Shown in pieces: positions 1 to 10,820 of a DNA stretch of 64,000 bases (within the stretch, counting starts at the first letter, position 1; every line of letters begins with the position of its first letter). The notes under the pieces were generated by a model. It saw only the letters and a list, made by a program, of their open reading frames with translations, was not told the DNA's origin and made no database searches. Made by a program: the position numbers and the translations under genes. Source of the stretch: Peromyscus leucopus (Eukaryota; Chordata; Mammalia; Rodentia; Cricetidae); contig NC_051068.1 in the NCBI RefSeq assembly GCF_004664715.2, positions 130,716,716-130,780,715 of the forward strand. Direction: 5' to 3'.

Positions 1-522
1 ATTAATGCTTTTAACCAAATTAGATTAGAATTTGATAGTCTAAGACTCAATTTTTACCCTTCTCTGTGTATACTACATTTAATACTCATTGTAAGTAAAA
101 TAATTTCAAATGTTGGTTATAGAAGGTTCTTTAATAGCTTTTTGAGGATATATAATTTACTGACTAATTTATTCAATCATTGAACATTTATTGAGTTGTT
201 ATCATGTATAAAACAGATAATTGATGCTAGGATATAACAGTGTGTCAAATCAGTATCTAACCTTCAAGGAGCTTACAGTCCATATAGCAACACAGTAATA
301 CAAGAAGTCACATACACTTATAGTAAGCTCAGTTTGGAGGAATGCACAGGGACTGTGTGAGAAGGCCACTGTCCCAGAATGCAAAGTTCATGGATACTAA
401 TGAATTGGGCAAGATTAATGTTATTGGCTAGTAAACATGTTAAAGAATAGATGATTGGCATTTGTATCTTGATAAAAAGAGCAGACAAGTCTCTTATTGT
501 GTGTCAGTCACATCTTATTTTG
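1..522. other. Unassigned AT-rich non-coding DNA
   Basis: I see no coding region, RNA gene or recognised repeat here. Short open frames have no recognisable composition or motif. It is the left flank of the old repeat that follows. Confidence 0.5.
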
Positions 523-899
523 TTGTATTTGTCAGGATTCTCCAGAGAAACAGAAAAGAAGTGGTGCAACACAGTGGTAGAGGCAAGAGAAAGAGAAGGG
601 AAGAGAGAGGGTGTGGGCATTGAGTTATCTTACAAGGAACTGATTCATGTAATTACAGGTACTGGTGAGTTTGAACAAGTAGTCTACACTTGAAGCCTCA
701 CTTGACACTCAAGAAAACTCTTATTACAGTTGCAGTCTGAAAGCCAATGGTGGTATATTCAGGAAAGGCAAAGATTCAGGTGAAATGCAAAGGCCAGGTT
801 CTGAAGACCTTTGTATTTTTTAAGAAAAAAAAAAAACTAACTTTCAAGTTTTATTAAAATATTCAATGGTTTGGATCAAAACTACCTACATCATGAAAA
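523..899 (+). repeat. Old LTR-type (MaLR-like) repeat, left part
   Basis: The stretch opens with gtcaggattctccagagaaa, an opening typical of an old mammalian LTR-type repeat. Its characteristic end (caagttgacacataaaatt) lies beyond the nested element, at about 2990-3005. The repeat is therefore split by the B element at 906-2644. Family assignment is from memory of the motif. Confidence 0.4.
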
Positions 900-905
900 G
901 TTACT

Positions 906-1293
906 TGCTGTGGGATGGTCTGTATGTCAAATTGCTCTGATTGGTCAATAAATAAAACACTGACTGGCCAGTGGCTAGGCAGGAAGTATAGGCGGGACTA
1001 ATAGAGAGGAGAAAAGAAAGAACAGGAAGGCAGAAGGAGTCACTGCCAACTGCCGCCATGACAAACAGCATGGGAAGATGCCGGTAAGCCATGAGCCACA
1101 TGGCAAGGTATAGATTTGTGGAAATGGATTAATTTAAGATATAAGAACAGTTAGCAAGAAGCCTGGCATGGCCATACAGTTTGTAAGCAATATAAGTCTC
1201 TGTGTTTACTTGGTTGGGTTTGAGCAGCTGTGGGACTGGCGGGTGATAGAAATTTGTTCTGACTGTGGGCAAGGCAGGAAAACTCTAGTTACA
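906..1293 (+). repeat. 5' LTR of short B element
   Basis: This 388-bp LTR is preceded by gttact and followed by aa and a primer-site-like sequence starting TGGTGCC at 1296. Near its start it carries the ATTGGTCAATAAATAAAAC block shared by all B LTRs in the window. Confidence 0.85.
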
Positions 1294-1295
1294 AA

Positions 1296-1313
1296 TGGTG
1301 CCTGACTTGTTGG
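1296..1313 (+). promoter_or_regulatory. Candidate primer binding site, B element
   Basis: TGGTGCCTGACTTG begins two bases after the LTR, the usual place for a tRNA primer site. The first seven bases fit a retroviral site (TGGYGCC). The rest does not clearly match one tRNA, so the primer is not assigned. Confidence 0.45.
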
Positions 1314-1743
1314 CAAGAGTTTCCACTTAAAACCTGAGTAAAAAGATTCTAAAATGGAGCTAAAAACAGTTCCTAGTTGTCTCTTTCAAGCTAGGGGCAG
1401 CCTGAGTGTTTGAGCTACTATGGCGCATTCCTGGCATGCGTGCTTGACCTGCAGTATGGTGGGAATGAGGCCTCTGTGAGTGGCACATTAAGCTGTGTGG
1501 TGGATTTAGCCTTTTCTAGTACAAAACAAAAAAAGAGATTTCTGGGCTTCAGGCTGTTTTGATAGAAGCATAGACCCACTATTTCTGAGAGTTGATGGCT
1601 CCCAGAGCTGGTGGAAAACATACCACTGCCATGTTGGGAAGCTGAAGTGGGTGGAGCCAGCAGCCACAGCACTGTTTCAGGCTTAGAAGGCTGCAGTTTA
1701 AAGCAATAGGCTCAAGTTAATATAAAAAATAAGCCACGTAAAG

Positions 1744-1995
1744 ATGGCTACCACACAGAGTATCTGGATTATGTTCTCTTTGATAGTCGTAACTGAAGAA
1801 AAACATTTGATTGCAAAAGCTGTTGAGTTATGCCAAAATGTATATTCTAAAGGTACCTTGACTTCAAAATTTGGGTATAAGGATATGTTGCTTTGGAAAG
1901 GAGGCTCTGCTTTTGTTTCCACAGAAAGCTAGAGGCTATGGATTTGTTCCAGATTAAGATACATCAGGTTTGACGAGCCAAGACCACCTGAAAGG
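1744..1995 (+). pseudogene. pol: Integrase C-terminal remnant in B element
   Basis: The translated segment ...LLWKGGSAFVSTES..., followed past a stop by a stretch ending RPPERSP, lines up with the integrase C-terminus of provirus A2 (60305-60505; ...LHWGRGFAFVSTGED...) and with a minus-strand copy at 34678-34962. A TAG stop follows FVSTES. No catalytic core is present. The remnant sits just upstream of the non-coding stretch that leads to the purine tract, the position expected for the end of pol. It is a fossil, not a working domain. Confidence 0.6.
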
Positions 1996-2221
1996 TCTCC
2001 GATGACACCATGGCCCAGATGATCCAACATCCAGAACCACTCCAAGGCAACTGGCTCAGACGATACACCCCCATGGACTACTCCATAATCCTAAAATTTT
2101 CTTGTGCCCCCATAAGATACAGCACCCCCCTCCAGCAGGAAGTAGTAAGAGAAGTTATGCCCAAATTCCCAAATATACCAAGCTGGCTTTAGAGATGTGT
2201 AAAAGTTAAAACCTTCCTCTT

Positions 2222-2256
2222 TAAAAAAAAAAAAAAGAAAGAAAGAAAAGGGGAAG
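2222..2256 (+). promoter_or_regulatory. Polypurine tract of B element
   Basis: A run of A and G ending gaaaaggggaag directly abuts the 3' LTR start. This is the usual plus-strand priming site. The upstream part is an expanded A/GAAA run. Confidence 0.75.
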
Positions 2257-2644
2257 TGCTGTGGGATGGTCTGTATGTCAAATTGCTCTGATTGTTCAAT
2301 AAATAAAACACTGACTGGCCAGTGGCTAGGCAGGAAGTATAGGCAGGGCTAACAGAGAGGAGAAAAGAAAGAACAGGAAGGCAGAAGGAGTCACTGCCAG
2401 CTGCCGCCATGACAAATAGCATGTGAAGATGCCGGTAAGCCACGAGCCACATGGCAAGGTATAGATTTGTGGAAATGGATTAATTTAAGTTATAAAAACA
2501 GCTAGCAAGAAGCCTGGCATGGCCATACAGTTTGTAAGCAATATAAGTCTCTGTGTTTACTTGATTGGGTCTGAGCGGCTGTGGGACTGGCGGGTGATAG
2601 AAATTTGTTCTGACTGTGGGCAAGGCAGGAAAACTCTAGTTACA
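2257..2644 (+). repeat. 3' LTR of short B element
   Basis: This 388-bp LTR matches the 5' copy with about 14 differences and is followed by the exact duplication gttact. Confidence 0.85.
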
Positions 2645-2681
2645 GTTACTTGCTTTATTATACCGATTAAAATGTTAATCT

Positions 2682-2870
2682 AGGGCTGGAAAGACAACTT
2701 AGTGGTAAAGGCACTTTCCTGCCAGGGCTGAGGACCTGAGTGTTATCCCTAAAACTTGTATAATAGAAGAAGAGAACCAACTTCTACAAGTTCTCCTCTG
2801 ACTCTCACATGCATGCCATGACATATGTTTCCCTTCCACAAAATGAATAAGTAACATTTAAAATAATTTT
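2682..2870 (+). repeat. B2-type SINE
   Basis: It begins agggctggaaagacaactta and continues with the tRNA-derived box sequences and the downstream ctgactctcacatgcatgcc typical of the B2/B3 group. It ends in an A-rich tail. A short repeat aaatgtta near both ends is a possible target duplication. The copy is diverged. Confidence 0.7.
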
Positions 2871-3012
2871 AAATGTTAGTATAATTTAATACTAAAGGGT
2901 TCCATTTTAAATGCTAGTCACATTAAAAATTTTTCTTTTGAGAAAACAATCAAAATAATGTAGACAAGGTATCTGGATACACAGAAGTTAAGTCAAGTTG
3001 ACACATAAAATT
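2871..3012 (+). repeat. Old LTR-type repeat, right part
   Basis: The stretch ends with caagttgacacataaaatta, a typical terminal motif of the old repeat seen at 523-899. The B element and the B2 SINE lie between the two halves. Confidence 0.4.
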
Positions 3013-3232
3013 AATCATCTTTGAGAATACCTCTTGCAGTGCTGGACTTTAGTCCTGCTTCATACCAGTATGGTTGGACTAGTGCTCACTAGGGTTGAAG
3101 GACATTCTTGAGTGGTAGTGAGTATGATGGGAAAGAACATCCAGAAGATTATAATAGGAGAGCTTGTTTATTTGGAGAGGTCAGGGGACAGTTATGCCCC
3201 AGGAAGAATGGTTTGTTCGATCCATGTGGCAG
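3013..3232. other. Unassigned DNA
   Basis: No gene or recognised repeat is seen. This is the spacer between the old repeat and the MT element. Confidence 0.5.
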
Positions 3233-3532
3233 TGTCTTAGTTACAATTTCTATTGCTGTGAAGAGACACCCTGACCATGGCAACTCTTATTAAAAAAAGA
3301 AAACATTTAATAGGGGTTGTGGCTTACAGTTTCAGAGATTTAGTCCATTATCAACATTGTAGGGAGCATGTCAGAGTGCAAGCAGACAAAGTGATGGCTC
3401 TATCTTGATCAGACAGCAACAGGAAGTGTTCTCTGAGTCACACGGAGAGAAGCTTGAGTAAGAGACCTCAAAGCCTACCCCCACAGTGACACCCTTCCTC
3501 TAACATGGCCACACCTACTTCATCAAAGTCTC

Positions 3533-3893
3533 TGTAGTGGGTAGCCATTCCAGCTTTGATCCGGAAGTTCCAACCCCCATTGAGACTTTGGCAACTGTCA
3601 TGCCTATGAGGCGGGGCCAGGGGAGGTGCCTGGAGACCAGAGAGTGGGATGGGCCAGCACGCTCTCTGTTCCGGAACCCTGAATGGTGGAGTTGGTCTGA
3701 GCAGAGCTCCCGAGAACACCACTGGACTGCGATACACCTTCCCCAGAACTCGCGACCTACCTATCCCTTAATTTGTAAGTTATGCCATTAAATAAATATC
3801 CTTTTAACTATGTGGAGTGGCCTAAATAATATCACCAATATCCAGATCAAAGCTGGAATATCCAGATCAAAGCTGGAATGGATACCCACTACA
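3533..3893 (+). mobile_element. Family C solo LTR with inverted terminal ends and 6-bp duplication
   Basis: A 361-bp insertion in the MT LTR begins TGTAGTGGGTAGCCATTCC and ends GGAATGGATACCCACTACA, so its two ends are an inverted repeat of about 29 bp. It is flanked by the exact duplication agtctc (3527-3532 and 3894-3899). The body is a family C LTR, including the 3'-side block tatgtggagtggc. Near the right end a 20-bp unit (tccagatcaaagctggaata) is tandemly doubled before the inverted end. Ordinary C LTRs in this window do not end this way. Confidence 0.8.
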
Positions 3894-4555
3894 AGTCTCT
3901 TCTGAGATTCATGCAATCTCTTAACTGTAACCCTGTATAAAATCAATGTCAAAAAGTAGATCACATACTTTCAGCATATAATGGCATAGGGCATATATTA
4001 GCATCCAAAATGTAGGGGATGGATCATAGTGAGAAAATACTGGACCAAAGCAAGACTGAAAACCAGTTAAGTAAACTCCAAACTCTGTATCTCCATGTTT
4101 GATATCAAATACTCTTCAGATCTCCAAATCTGTTCAGCTTTGCTGACTGCAACACACTTCTTTCTCTTAGGCTGGTTCCACTTTCTATTATCAACTCTCC
4201 ACAGCAGGTATACTACAACTCTGACATCTCTAACATTCTAACATCTTGGGGTTTCCAAGGCAATCTGGACTTTGACTTCACAGCTTTATACAATGACTTC
4301 TCTAGGCCTCTATTCAGAGATATCCCCTAACAAATGCCTGTCATCAGCAGTTTTCCTTAGATGTAGAGGCAAATTCCATAACCCATTTCTTCCACCTTAA
4401 CCCTAAAACCAGAACCATGTGCCCACAGCTACCAAGTTCTGCTGCTTATTAGAGCTGGAATATGAGCCCCCCTTATTCACTTACATTTTCACCAACTTTC
4501 TGTTTTAAATTGTTACCTTTGCAGCCTAAGCTTGGCTGTCCTTTAACATTCCCTA

Positions 4556-4640
4556 TACAGCAGGCTGATTTCAAACTCAATGATCTCCTAACTTCTGCCT
4601 TCTGAGTGCTGGGATTAAAGGTATGCACCACTACACCTGA
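4556..4640 (-). repeat. B1-derived SINE fragment
   Basis: The block gagtgctgggattaaaggta followed by gcaccactac is the reverse complement of the 5' part of a B1. It is truncated and diverged. Confidence 0.6.
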
Positions 4641-5224
4641 ATCTAAGCTTTTCTTAAATTCCTTTTCACAAGTTGAAAACTTAGCTGGTTGGTATCTTGC
4701 TAAGGTCCTGAGGTCACCACTCCCTTTATTCTATTTCTTAATCTGTCTATCTCTTTGATCACAGAATTTAGCTCTATTCCACTTCCTCTTGACCCTTTAT
4801 TAATCTGTACATTCTGTATTTTTATTTGCTCAGCTTGCTCCTTTTCATTTTAAATCTGCATCAGAGTTAACACTAATAACCACATGATAGAGCCTATACT
4901 AAGCTGTTTTGGTATTTCCTCTGCCAATGGAATTAATCCAAATCTCTTCACTTTTGCCTCAGTCAGACTCTTTGGAAAAGGGCAAAAAGTAGGCACATTG
5001 CTTACCAAAATATCACAAGAAATATTTCTAGGAAGCATACTAAAATTCTTGTCTGAAACATATTGATCCAGCCCCCCACAGTTTAAATAATGCTTAACCT
5101 CACTGTCTTCCATGCTCCTACTGTTATGGCCCTTTAGGCAGTGCTTAAAGCATTCCACTTCTTTTCTAATCCATAGTCCCATCGTCCTTCAAACAAAAAC
5201 ATAGTCAGTTCGATCACAGCAACA

Positions 5225-5242
5225 TCCCAGTCCCTGGTACCA
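5225..5242 (-). promoter_or_regulatory. Primer binding site of MT element (Leu-type)
   Basis: On the minus strand this reads TGGTACCAGGGACTGGGA, five bases inside the LTR. TGGTACCAG is the start of the tRNA-Leu site used by ERVL/MaLR elements. It fixes the element's orientation. Confidence 0.65.
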
Positions 5243-5569
5243 ATTTCTGTCTTAGTGTTTCTATTGCTGTGAAAAGACACCATGACTATGACAACTTTTA
5301 TAAAGGAAAATATTTAATTGGGTGGTTGCTTAGAGTTTCAGTGGTTCAGTCCATTATCACCATTGTAAGGAACATGGCAAGGTGTAGGCAGACATGGTAC
5401 TGGCTACATCTTTATCAGAAGATAAGAGTAAGTTGTCTGTGTCATACTGAGGGAATCTTTAGCAAGAGAACTCTAATCCTGCTCTCAGGGTGGCAAACTT
5501 CCTTCAACAAGACTACACCTCCTGATAGTGCCACTCAACTTGCTGGTCATTTTCTTTTAAACCACCACA

Positions 5570-5680
5570 GGTGGTATGTTTTGGTTGGAGCAAGAAAACC
5601 GAGGGTTCTTCATCTGCATACTTCAGAGCAGCAGGGGTCAGTGGAAGAAACCTTATAAGGTCATATAGAGAAGGAAGAAA
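5570..5680. other. Short flank between MT element and provirus A1
   Basis: About 110 bp with no recognised feature. Its right end, aagaaa, does not convincingly match the base run after 13903, so no target duplication is claimed for A1. Confidence 0.5.
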
Positions 5681-6127
5681 TGTAGATTTAACCAACCGTC
5701 TTATTAAATAAGAAACAAAGAACCAATGTAAAAGAGAAAGCCAAGAGATCAGAGATCAGAGCTAAAACCTTACCCTTCCTCCTGTGGCGGTCCTACCTCT
5801 CCAAAAGAGAGCTAATTCCTGGGTGTTTGTCTTTAATATAGTCTTTCTGTTCTGCCTTCTCATTGGTTGTAAACCCAAACACATGACTGCCTCATCACTG
5901 CCTGTAAGTACAGGCCTCTAGGTCTTAAAAGCATATGTCTCTAATGCTGGCTTTATCCCTGAACACACAGAGACTTACCTAGTACTGCCTACCAAGTGCT
6001 GGGATTAAAGGAATGCACCACCACCAACACACTCTTGGTATGGCTCTAATAGCTCTAACCCTGGGGCAACTTTATATATTAACATACAATTAAAATCACA
6101 TTTCAGTACAAATAAAATACTACCATA
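5681..6127 (-). repeat. 3' LTR of provirus A1
   Basis: On the minus strand it starts TATGGTAGTATTTT, directly after the purine tract, and ends AAATCTACA. It contains the longer B1-derived segment (ctgggattaaagg near 6000) and a TATA-like ctatattaaag (plus 5837-5848). Confidence 0.85.
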
Positions 6128-6142
6128 TTTCCCCTTTTCTAT
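6128..6142 (-). promoter_or_regulatory. Polypurine tract of A1
   Basis: On the minus strand the sequence agaaaaggggaaa directly precedes the 3' LTR. The same tract precedes the A2 3' LTR. Confidence 0.85.
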
Positions 6143-8069
6143 TTTAATAAAAAGAAAAAAAAGCAAAAGGTTATGACTAACAAAAGAAAAACTATATATA
6201 AAAGTACAATAACTATATACAATATATACAGGTAATAAATACCTAAACAATGTCTAGTCGATTTGTATTTGACAAATCAGAGAAAATAATTCCATTATCT
6301 ATCCTATTTTGGTAAGTCCAAAATGTATCTAACTCACTTTCTATCATAATTAATCTTCAACTATAACTAACTAATCTTCAACTCCCTCAGAGACCCAAGA
6401 AGGAAATAATATTAGCTAACAAAAATAAAAACAGGAAGTGCATGCAAGAAACTTCAAAAAAAATTGTGAGTTGACAGAAACAGCCAGCTGCCTAGACAGT
6501 CACCTGAGGTTTTTCTGCAGTGTTGGGCATCATCTTCAGCCTACAGGCTTAGCATATCTGACAGACTCATTTGTGAAGTAGGATGTACACAAAGTCAACA
6601 GTTCACTCTCACATTGGGTGAGAGCAGTCCATGTACCAGAAACACCTGAATTCCACTAGTGTCATGTCACGATTCAGGATTTTAAATTCTGGAAATTGTT
6701 GACAGTTTTTTAATTCAGCTGTCCATTCTTCTTGGCTGTGTATATATGGCTTCATCTCAGCATCCCCTTCTTCTCCACATCACTCTACTAAATGCCAGTC
6801 TACCATTTAGAGGCGTGAGCTTAGTTATTCTTCAAGAATAACTGTTTCAGCTGCTGTTCCATTGCACAACAGAAGCCATCGGCCCTCTGCCTGTTCAGCT
6901 GCCTTCGAAGAAAGGGGCACTGTACCTTTTCTGGATTGCAAAAGGCCACTTCAGGGATGGTGCCATATTGTCCTGTCCTCAGAAGATGCCTTTTGATAAA
7001 GCCACAACAACACTTGTTTTGGCAAGAATTGGTAGTCCTTTTTTTCACGTTCTGTCTGTCGATTTTGTCCTGGTTGTCAGCAGTCAATTAGAGGATATTT
7101 TGTTGTCCAGTGGCTAACTTTTGCCACAATGAAAGTTAACTCCATATGCAGTTTCTTCAATGCCCATATTTTCTCTGAAGTAGATTGGTACTGCCAGGAG
7201 CCGACATGTCTCAAAAAAGAAAAATTCCTAAGTTATTAAAACATTTTAAATGCCATATTCTGTAAATCTCTGAAGGGTTTGAAGATGACCTGTCTATCTA
7301 AAATATTTCTGCTCAATTTTTAAAACATATCTAATATGACTACAAGTTCTATTCTAATGTCTAACTACTAACTTTCATTTCTTTATATCCTAATAGTTGG
7401 TAATAATAGCATTCAAAGATCAGAAAATTGCATTACATTGTTAAATGAATGGTATAAATACAATTAAAAATATACATATAGCATTTTCTAACAATATCAA
7501 TTTCAAATTTTTATACAACATAAAATAATCCAATCCAATGTAAAGTATTTAAAACTAGAAATTATCTTTTTTCTTTTCTTTTCTTTCTTTCTTTCTTTTT
7601 TTTAAACAAGAACTTTAAATTTAATCTCCTTTGCTTAGCCTTTTTCCTAACCCTTGACAACAGCTTGAAACCAACCCCTCTAAACAATGAAAATTATCCC
7701 AGACTGAAAACCGATTAAAAAGACCAAAATACCACCTGCCCCACACCACCTCTTTGGGAATGTGGGCATTGTATTCTTAAAATTTCTTCCTGCTGGGTAT
7801 GAGCAAAGTTATCTTTATACTTGTGGTTCAAAGCTGATCTGTAGATGATGTTTGTCAGCTTAATGATATTATTATTGTCCACGTGAAATTGTTGTTGTTG
7901 TGGGGCCCCATCTTCTTTCTGGAGACTTCAGTTGATGTTAGGCCTGGCCATGATTTCTTGCAGAAAACTGATAAGAGACTCGAACACAAAGATGTATATA
8001 TGCAGCTAATTGAAGCCTTTTTTCTAGAATTAGTTAGTACTCTATATGACCATTCATATCTTAACAAAG

Positions 8070-8120
<51 letters not shown>

Positions 8121-8718
8121 AAGCATGTAAATTTTGATATAAAATTCATACTTTAAGAAAAGTTTAAAGAATCAGAATAGAATCAAAGAGTTGAGATTAG
8201 TAATAGAATAGTCCCTTAATTAATTTGGCTTTTATCCTGTCCCATAGCAGAAGATGGCTCTTTTATTCTGGCATGATACAGGGAGTTTGCATTTTCCTTT
8301 TAACAACATGCTTGAGTTTAAAGAAGGAGAGAGCCATTCTCCAACTGCAAAGTCAGCTTTAAATTTTAATTGAACTGGGACTATTAGAAGACCAATAGGG
8401 TTAAATCTTTAGAGACAAGCAGAAACAAAAATTTAGGAAGACATAAAAATTTTTAGATAATATATACTCATACGCTGTTTCACCCTGTTTCCTGGGATAG
8501 ATGATTGGTCCCCTTTCTTCAGTTGTCTCATTTGTGCAGTGTTCTTCAGATTCCTTAACCTTCATTCTCCTAAAAGAAAAAAAAAAGTTTCCCCAAGACT
8601 AATTTTGGGGATGTTCCTTTTTTGCAAGTTATTATCTGATTAAATGAAAAGCCATGTGTTACTGGTACAAGTTAGTTTAAATTGGATGTTCATACTGGTT
8701 GATGAACTATCACCTCCT
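6143..8718 (-). other. Conserved post-pol region of A1 without env
   Basis: About 2.6 kb between the pol stop and the purine tract. It aligns along its length with A2 60506-63194. No envelope motifs, long open frame or membrane anchor are seen. Two short frames are kept open in both proviruses: one with GEWLSPSLNSSMLL near 8240-8400, and one of about 70 codons at 7855-8067. They may be env or accessory remnants or simply shared ancestry. A B1-free (AT)n tract lies at 8074-8117. Confidence 0.6.
8074..8117. repeat. (AT)n microsatellite
   Basis: A pure AT dinucleotide run within the post-pol region. The matching place in A2 (about 61113-61130) has only a short run. Confidence 0.95.
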
Positions 8719-9440
8719 CTAATTAAGAGGTTTCTCTTGTTCAAATTGAACCTTTATCAATTTTGATGGTACCCACAGCTTATCTTCTCCTGTAGAAACA
8801 AAAGCAAAACCTCGTCCCCAACATAATACATATCCTGGTTTTCATTCTGAGGTCAGCACATCCTTAAAGTATATAGGCTGATTTAATTCTGTAGTTTTTT
8901 CTATTACCCAATGTCTCTCTGCAGCTGTTGTTCCTATCTCATTGGCATTGAGAAAATTCAAAGTTAATAGAGCATTATGCAGTTTATTTCTTGGGGTTTT
9001 TGTTACCCCTTTCTGTTTATTTAACATATCCTTTAGAGTTCTGTTTGATCTTTCTATAACTGCTTGACCTGTAGGATTATGTGGTATACCTGTAATATGC
9101 TTTATACTGTAATAAGCAAAAAACTGTTTCATTTTAACAGAGACATATGATGGAGCATTGTCAGTTTTGATTTGTGCAGGTATACCCATGATGGCCATAA
9201 CTTTTAGTAAATGAGTGATTATAGAATCAGCTTTTTCAGAACTCAAAGCAGTTGCCCATTGAAATCCTGAATAAGTATCGATAGTGTGGTGTACATATTT
9301 CAATTTTCCAAATTCTGCAAAGTGAAACACGTCCATCAGCCAGATTTCATTTTCTGAGTACCCTTTGGGTTACATCCTGCTTGTAATGGCGTTTGATTGT
9401 AGAAGGAACAAGTAGGACATTTCTTTACTACCTCTTTGGC
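8719..9440 (-). pseudogene. pol: Integrase, catalytic core and C-terminus (A1)
   Basis: The open stretch 8842-9336 holds the catalytic core with MDVFHF, KTDNAP and VIERSN, giving D, D and E. Exactly 35 residues separate the second D from the E, the standard D,D(35)E spacing. The C-terminal ...FAFVSTGED... part follows in a shifted frame, and the pol stop codon is at 8719-8721. The core is close to intact, but it is cut off from the upstream pol by a stop after LTWQ at about 9441. It would have integrated the DNA copy. Here it is non-functional as part of a broken pol. Confidence 0.85.
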
Positions 9441-9944
9441 TTATTGCCAGGTTAGGGAAAAATCCTTTTTTAATCCTTTACTATTGACATGATGTTTTTT
9501 ATGAAATTCTGAGGCCTCCAGCACATTTGCTATCAATAATTTATCAATCTCATCATTGCCTTGTGCTAGAGGGGCTGGCAGACCAGTATGGGATCGAATG
9601 TGAGTTATATATAAAGGATGACTCCTTTTCCTTATTGTATCTTGTAATTGAATAAATAGTGAAGTTAATTCTGAAGCATCAGGGATAAATTCTACAGTCT
9701 CAATATGTAATACTACTCTTTCAACATACTGAGAGTCAGTTTCTATGTTGAGAGGTTCTGACAAATCCATTAATACCAACAGAATAGCATACAATTCTGA
9801 TTTTTGAAATGAATTATAAGGACTTTGAACCACTTTACTTAAATTTTCTGATTGGTAACCTGCCTTTCCTTGTTTGTTGGCATCTGTATAAAATGTATGA
9901 ACTCCAGATTGTGTTTTTCCCATACAATTCAAGGCAAGATCCAA
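9441..9944 (-). pseudogene. pol: RNase H and integrase zinc-finger region (A1)
   Basis: A 167-codon open stretch shows the RNase H residues YTDAN, KSELYA and ETDSQY. It then runs into HIRSHTGLP and the HKKHH of the integrase N-terminal HHCC finger, ending at a stop after LTWQ. RNase H removes RNA from the hybrid during reverse transcription. The residues look preserved, but the frame is interrupted on both sides. Confidence 0.82.
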
Positions 9945-10106
9945 TCAGCTCTTTTTATAAGATCAATTCTATTGCTTTTGGGATATTTGCTGTTTATTTC
10001 TCCCAAAAATTACTGCAAGCTCTTTGCCAAGGTTCACTTTCTGTCCATAATTTTTCAATGTCCTCCTAAGTTAAAGGTATGACAATTTCTGCTGGGTCTA
10101 TTCCTG

Positions 10107-10526
10107 CTAATTGACAAATCTCAATTTTCCTTTCCAAATCAAGTCAGAGATTTTTTCCACATAAATTTTTAATTTTTTATTTGGTTTATTTGGTAAAAAT
10201 ATCCATTCCAATATAATATCTTCCCTCTGCATTAATATTCCAGTAGGAGAATGCCTAGAAGGTAAAATAACCAAAATGCAATCCAGCATTGGATCAATAC
10301 GATCCACATGCCCTTCATGAACTTTCTTTTCTAACAAGGCCAATTCTTTCTCAGGTTTAGGTGATAGTTCTCTTGAACTATTTAAGTCCTTGTCATTTTC
10401 TAAAATTTTGATCAAATTATTCAGTTCATCATTTTTTACTCCAACAATAGTTCTTAGATGAGAAATATCTCCAAATAATCTTTGAAATTCATTAAGAGAC
10501 TGTAGTCTATCTCTCTGAATTTGCAC
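10107..10526 (-). pseudogene. pol: Reverse transcriptase C-terminal (thumb/connection) part (A1)
   Basis: A 139-codon stretch continues the polymerase after the B1 insertion and contains SHLRTIVGV and VHEGHVDRIDPML. It matches A2 57700-58070 almost residue for residue. It is separated from the palm domain by the B1 at 10601-10784. Confidence 0.75.
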
Positions 10527-10600
10527 TTTTTGGGGTCTAATTTTTTGTAGCTCTATTTTATATCCTAAATACTTAATAGAATTTCCTCTTTGTATCTTTT

Positions 10601-10784
10601 TTTTTTGTTTTTTTTTTTTGTTGTTTTTTGTTTTTTGTTTTTTTCAAGACAGGGTTTATCTGTGTAGCTTTGCTCCTTTCCTGGAACTCACTTGGTAGCC
10701 CAGGCTGGCCTCGAACTCACAGAGATCCGCCTGGCTCTGCCTCCCGAGTGCTGGGATTAAAGGCGTGCGCCACCACCGCCCGGC
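10601..10784 (-). repeat. B1 SINE inserted in A1 reverse transcriptase
   Basis: A full B1 in reverse orientation (poly-T first, ending caccaccgcccggc) is flanked by the exact 17-bp duplication tcctctttgtatctttt at 10584-10600 and 10785-10801. It landed in pol and is therefore younger than A1. It has the cricetid-type gctcctttcctggaactcac block. Confidence 0.95.
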
Positions 10785-10820
10785 TCCTCTTTGTATCTTT
10801 TCAGGAGCAATTTGTAATCC

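Larger units (their letters stand above)
906..2644 (+). mobile_element. Short non-autonomous class II LTR retrotransposon (family B), complete with target duplication
   Basis: Two 388-bp direct LTRs (906-1293 and 2257-2644) begin TGCTGTGGGATGG and end TCTAGTTACA. They flank a 963-bp interior. The 6-bp target duplication gttact is exact on both sides (900-905 and 2645-2650). The LTRs differ at about 14 positions by eye, about 96 percent identity. The interior has a primer-site-like sequence directly after the 5' LTR, a purine tract directly before the 3' LTR, and no gag or RT. Its only recognisable coding remnant is an integrase C-terminus. It must have moved with proteins supplied in trans. 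It resembles the mys-type class II elements known from cricetids, but that link is an inference. Confidence 0.88.
3233..5569 (-). mobile_element. ERVL-MaLR (MT type) element, LTR-internal-LTR
   Basis: Two diverged MT-type LTRs (3233-3532 and 5248-5569) share the block ctattgctgtgaa(a/g)agacacc. They flank about 1.35 kb of non-coding interior. On the minus strand a Leu-type primer site (TGGTACCAG...) lies five bases from the right LTR, so that is the 5' LTR and the element runs leftward. MaLR elements have no coding capacity of their own. The left LTR is interrupted by a family C LTR at 3533-3893. The interior carries a B1 fragment near 4556-4640. No clear 5-bp target duplication remains. Confidence 0.75.

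Noticed and set aside
5269..5658. Plus-strand frame of 129 codons
   Set aside because: It lies within an MT-type MaLR LTR, which is non-coding.
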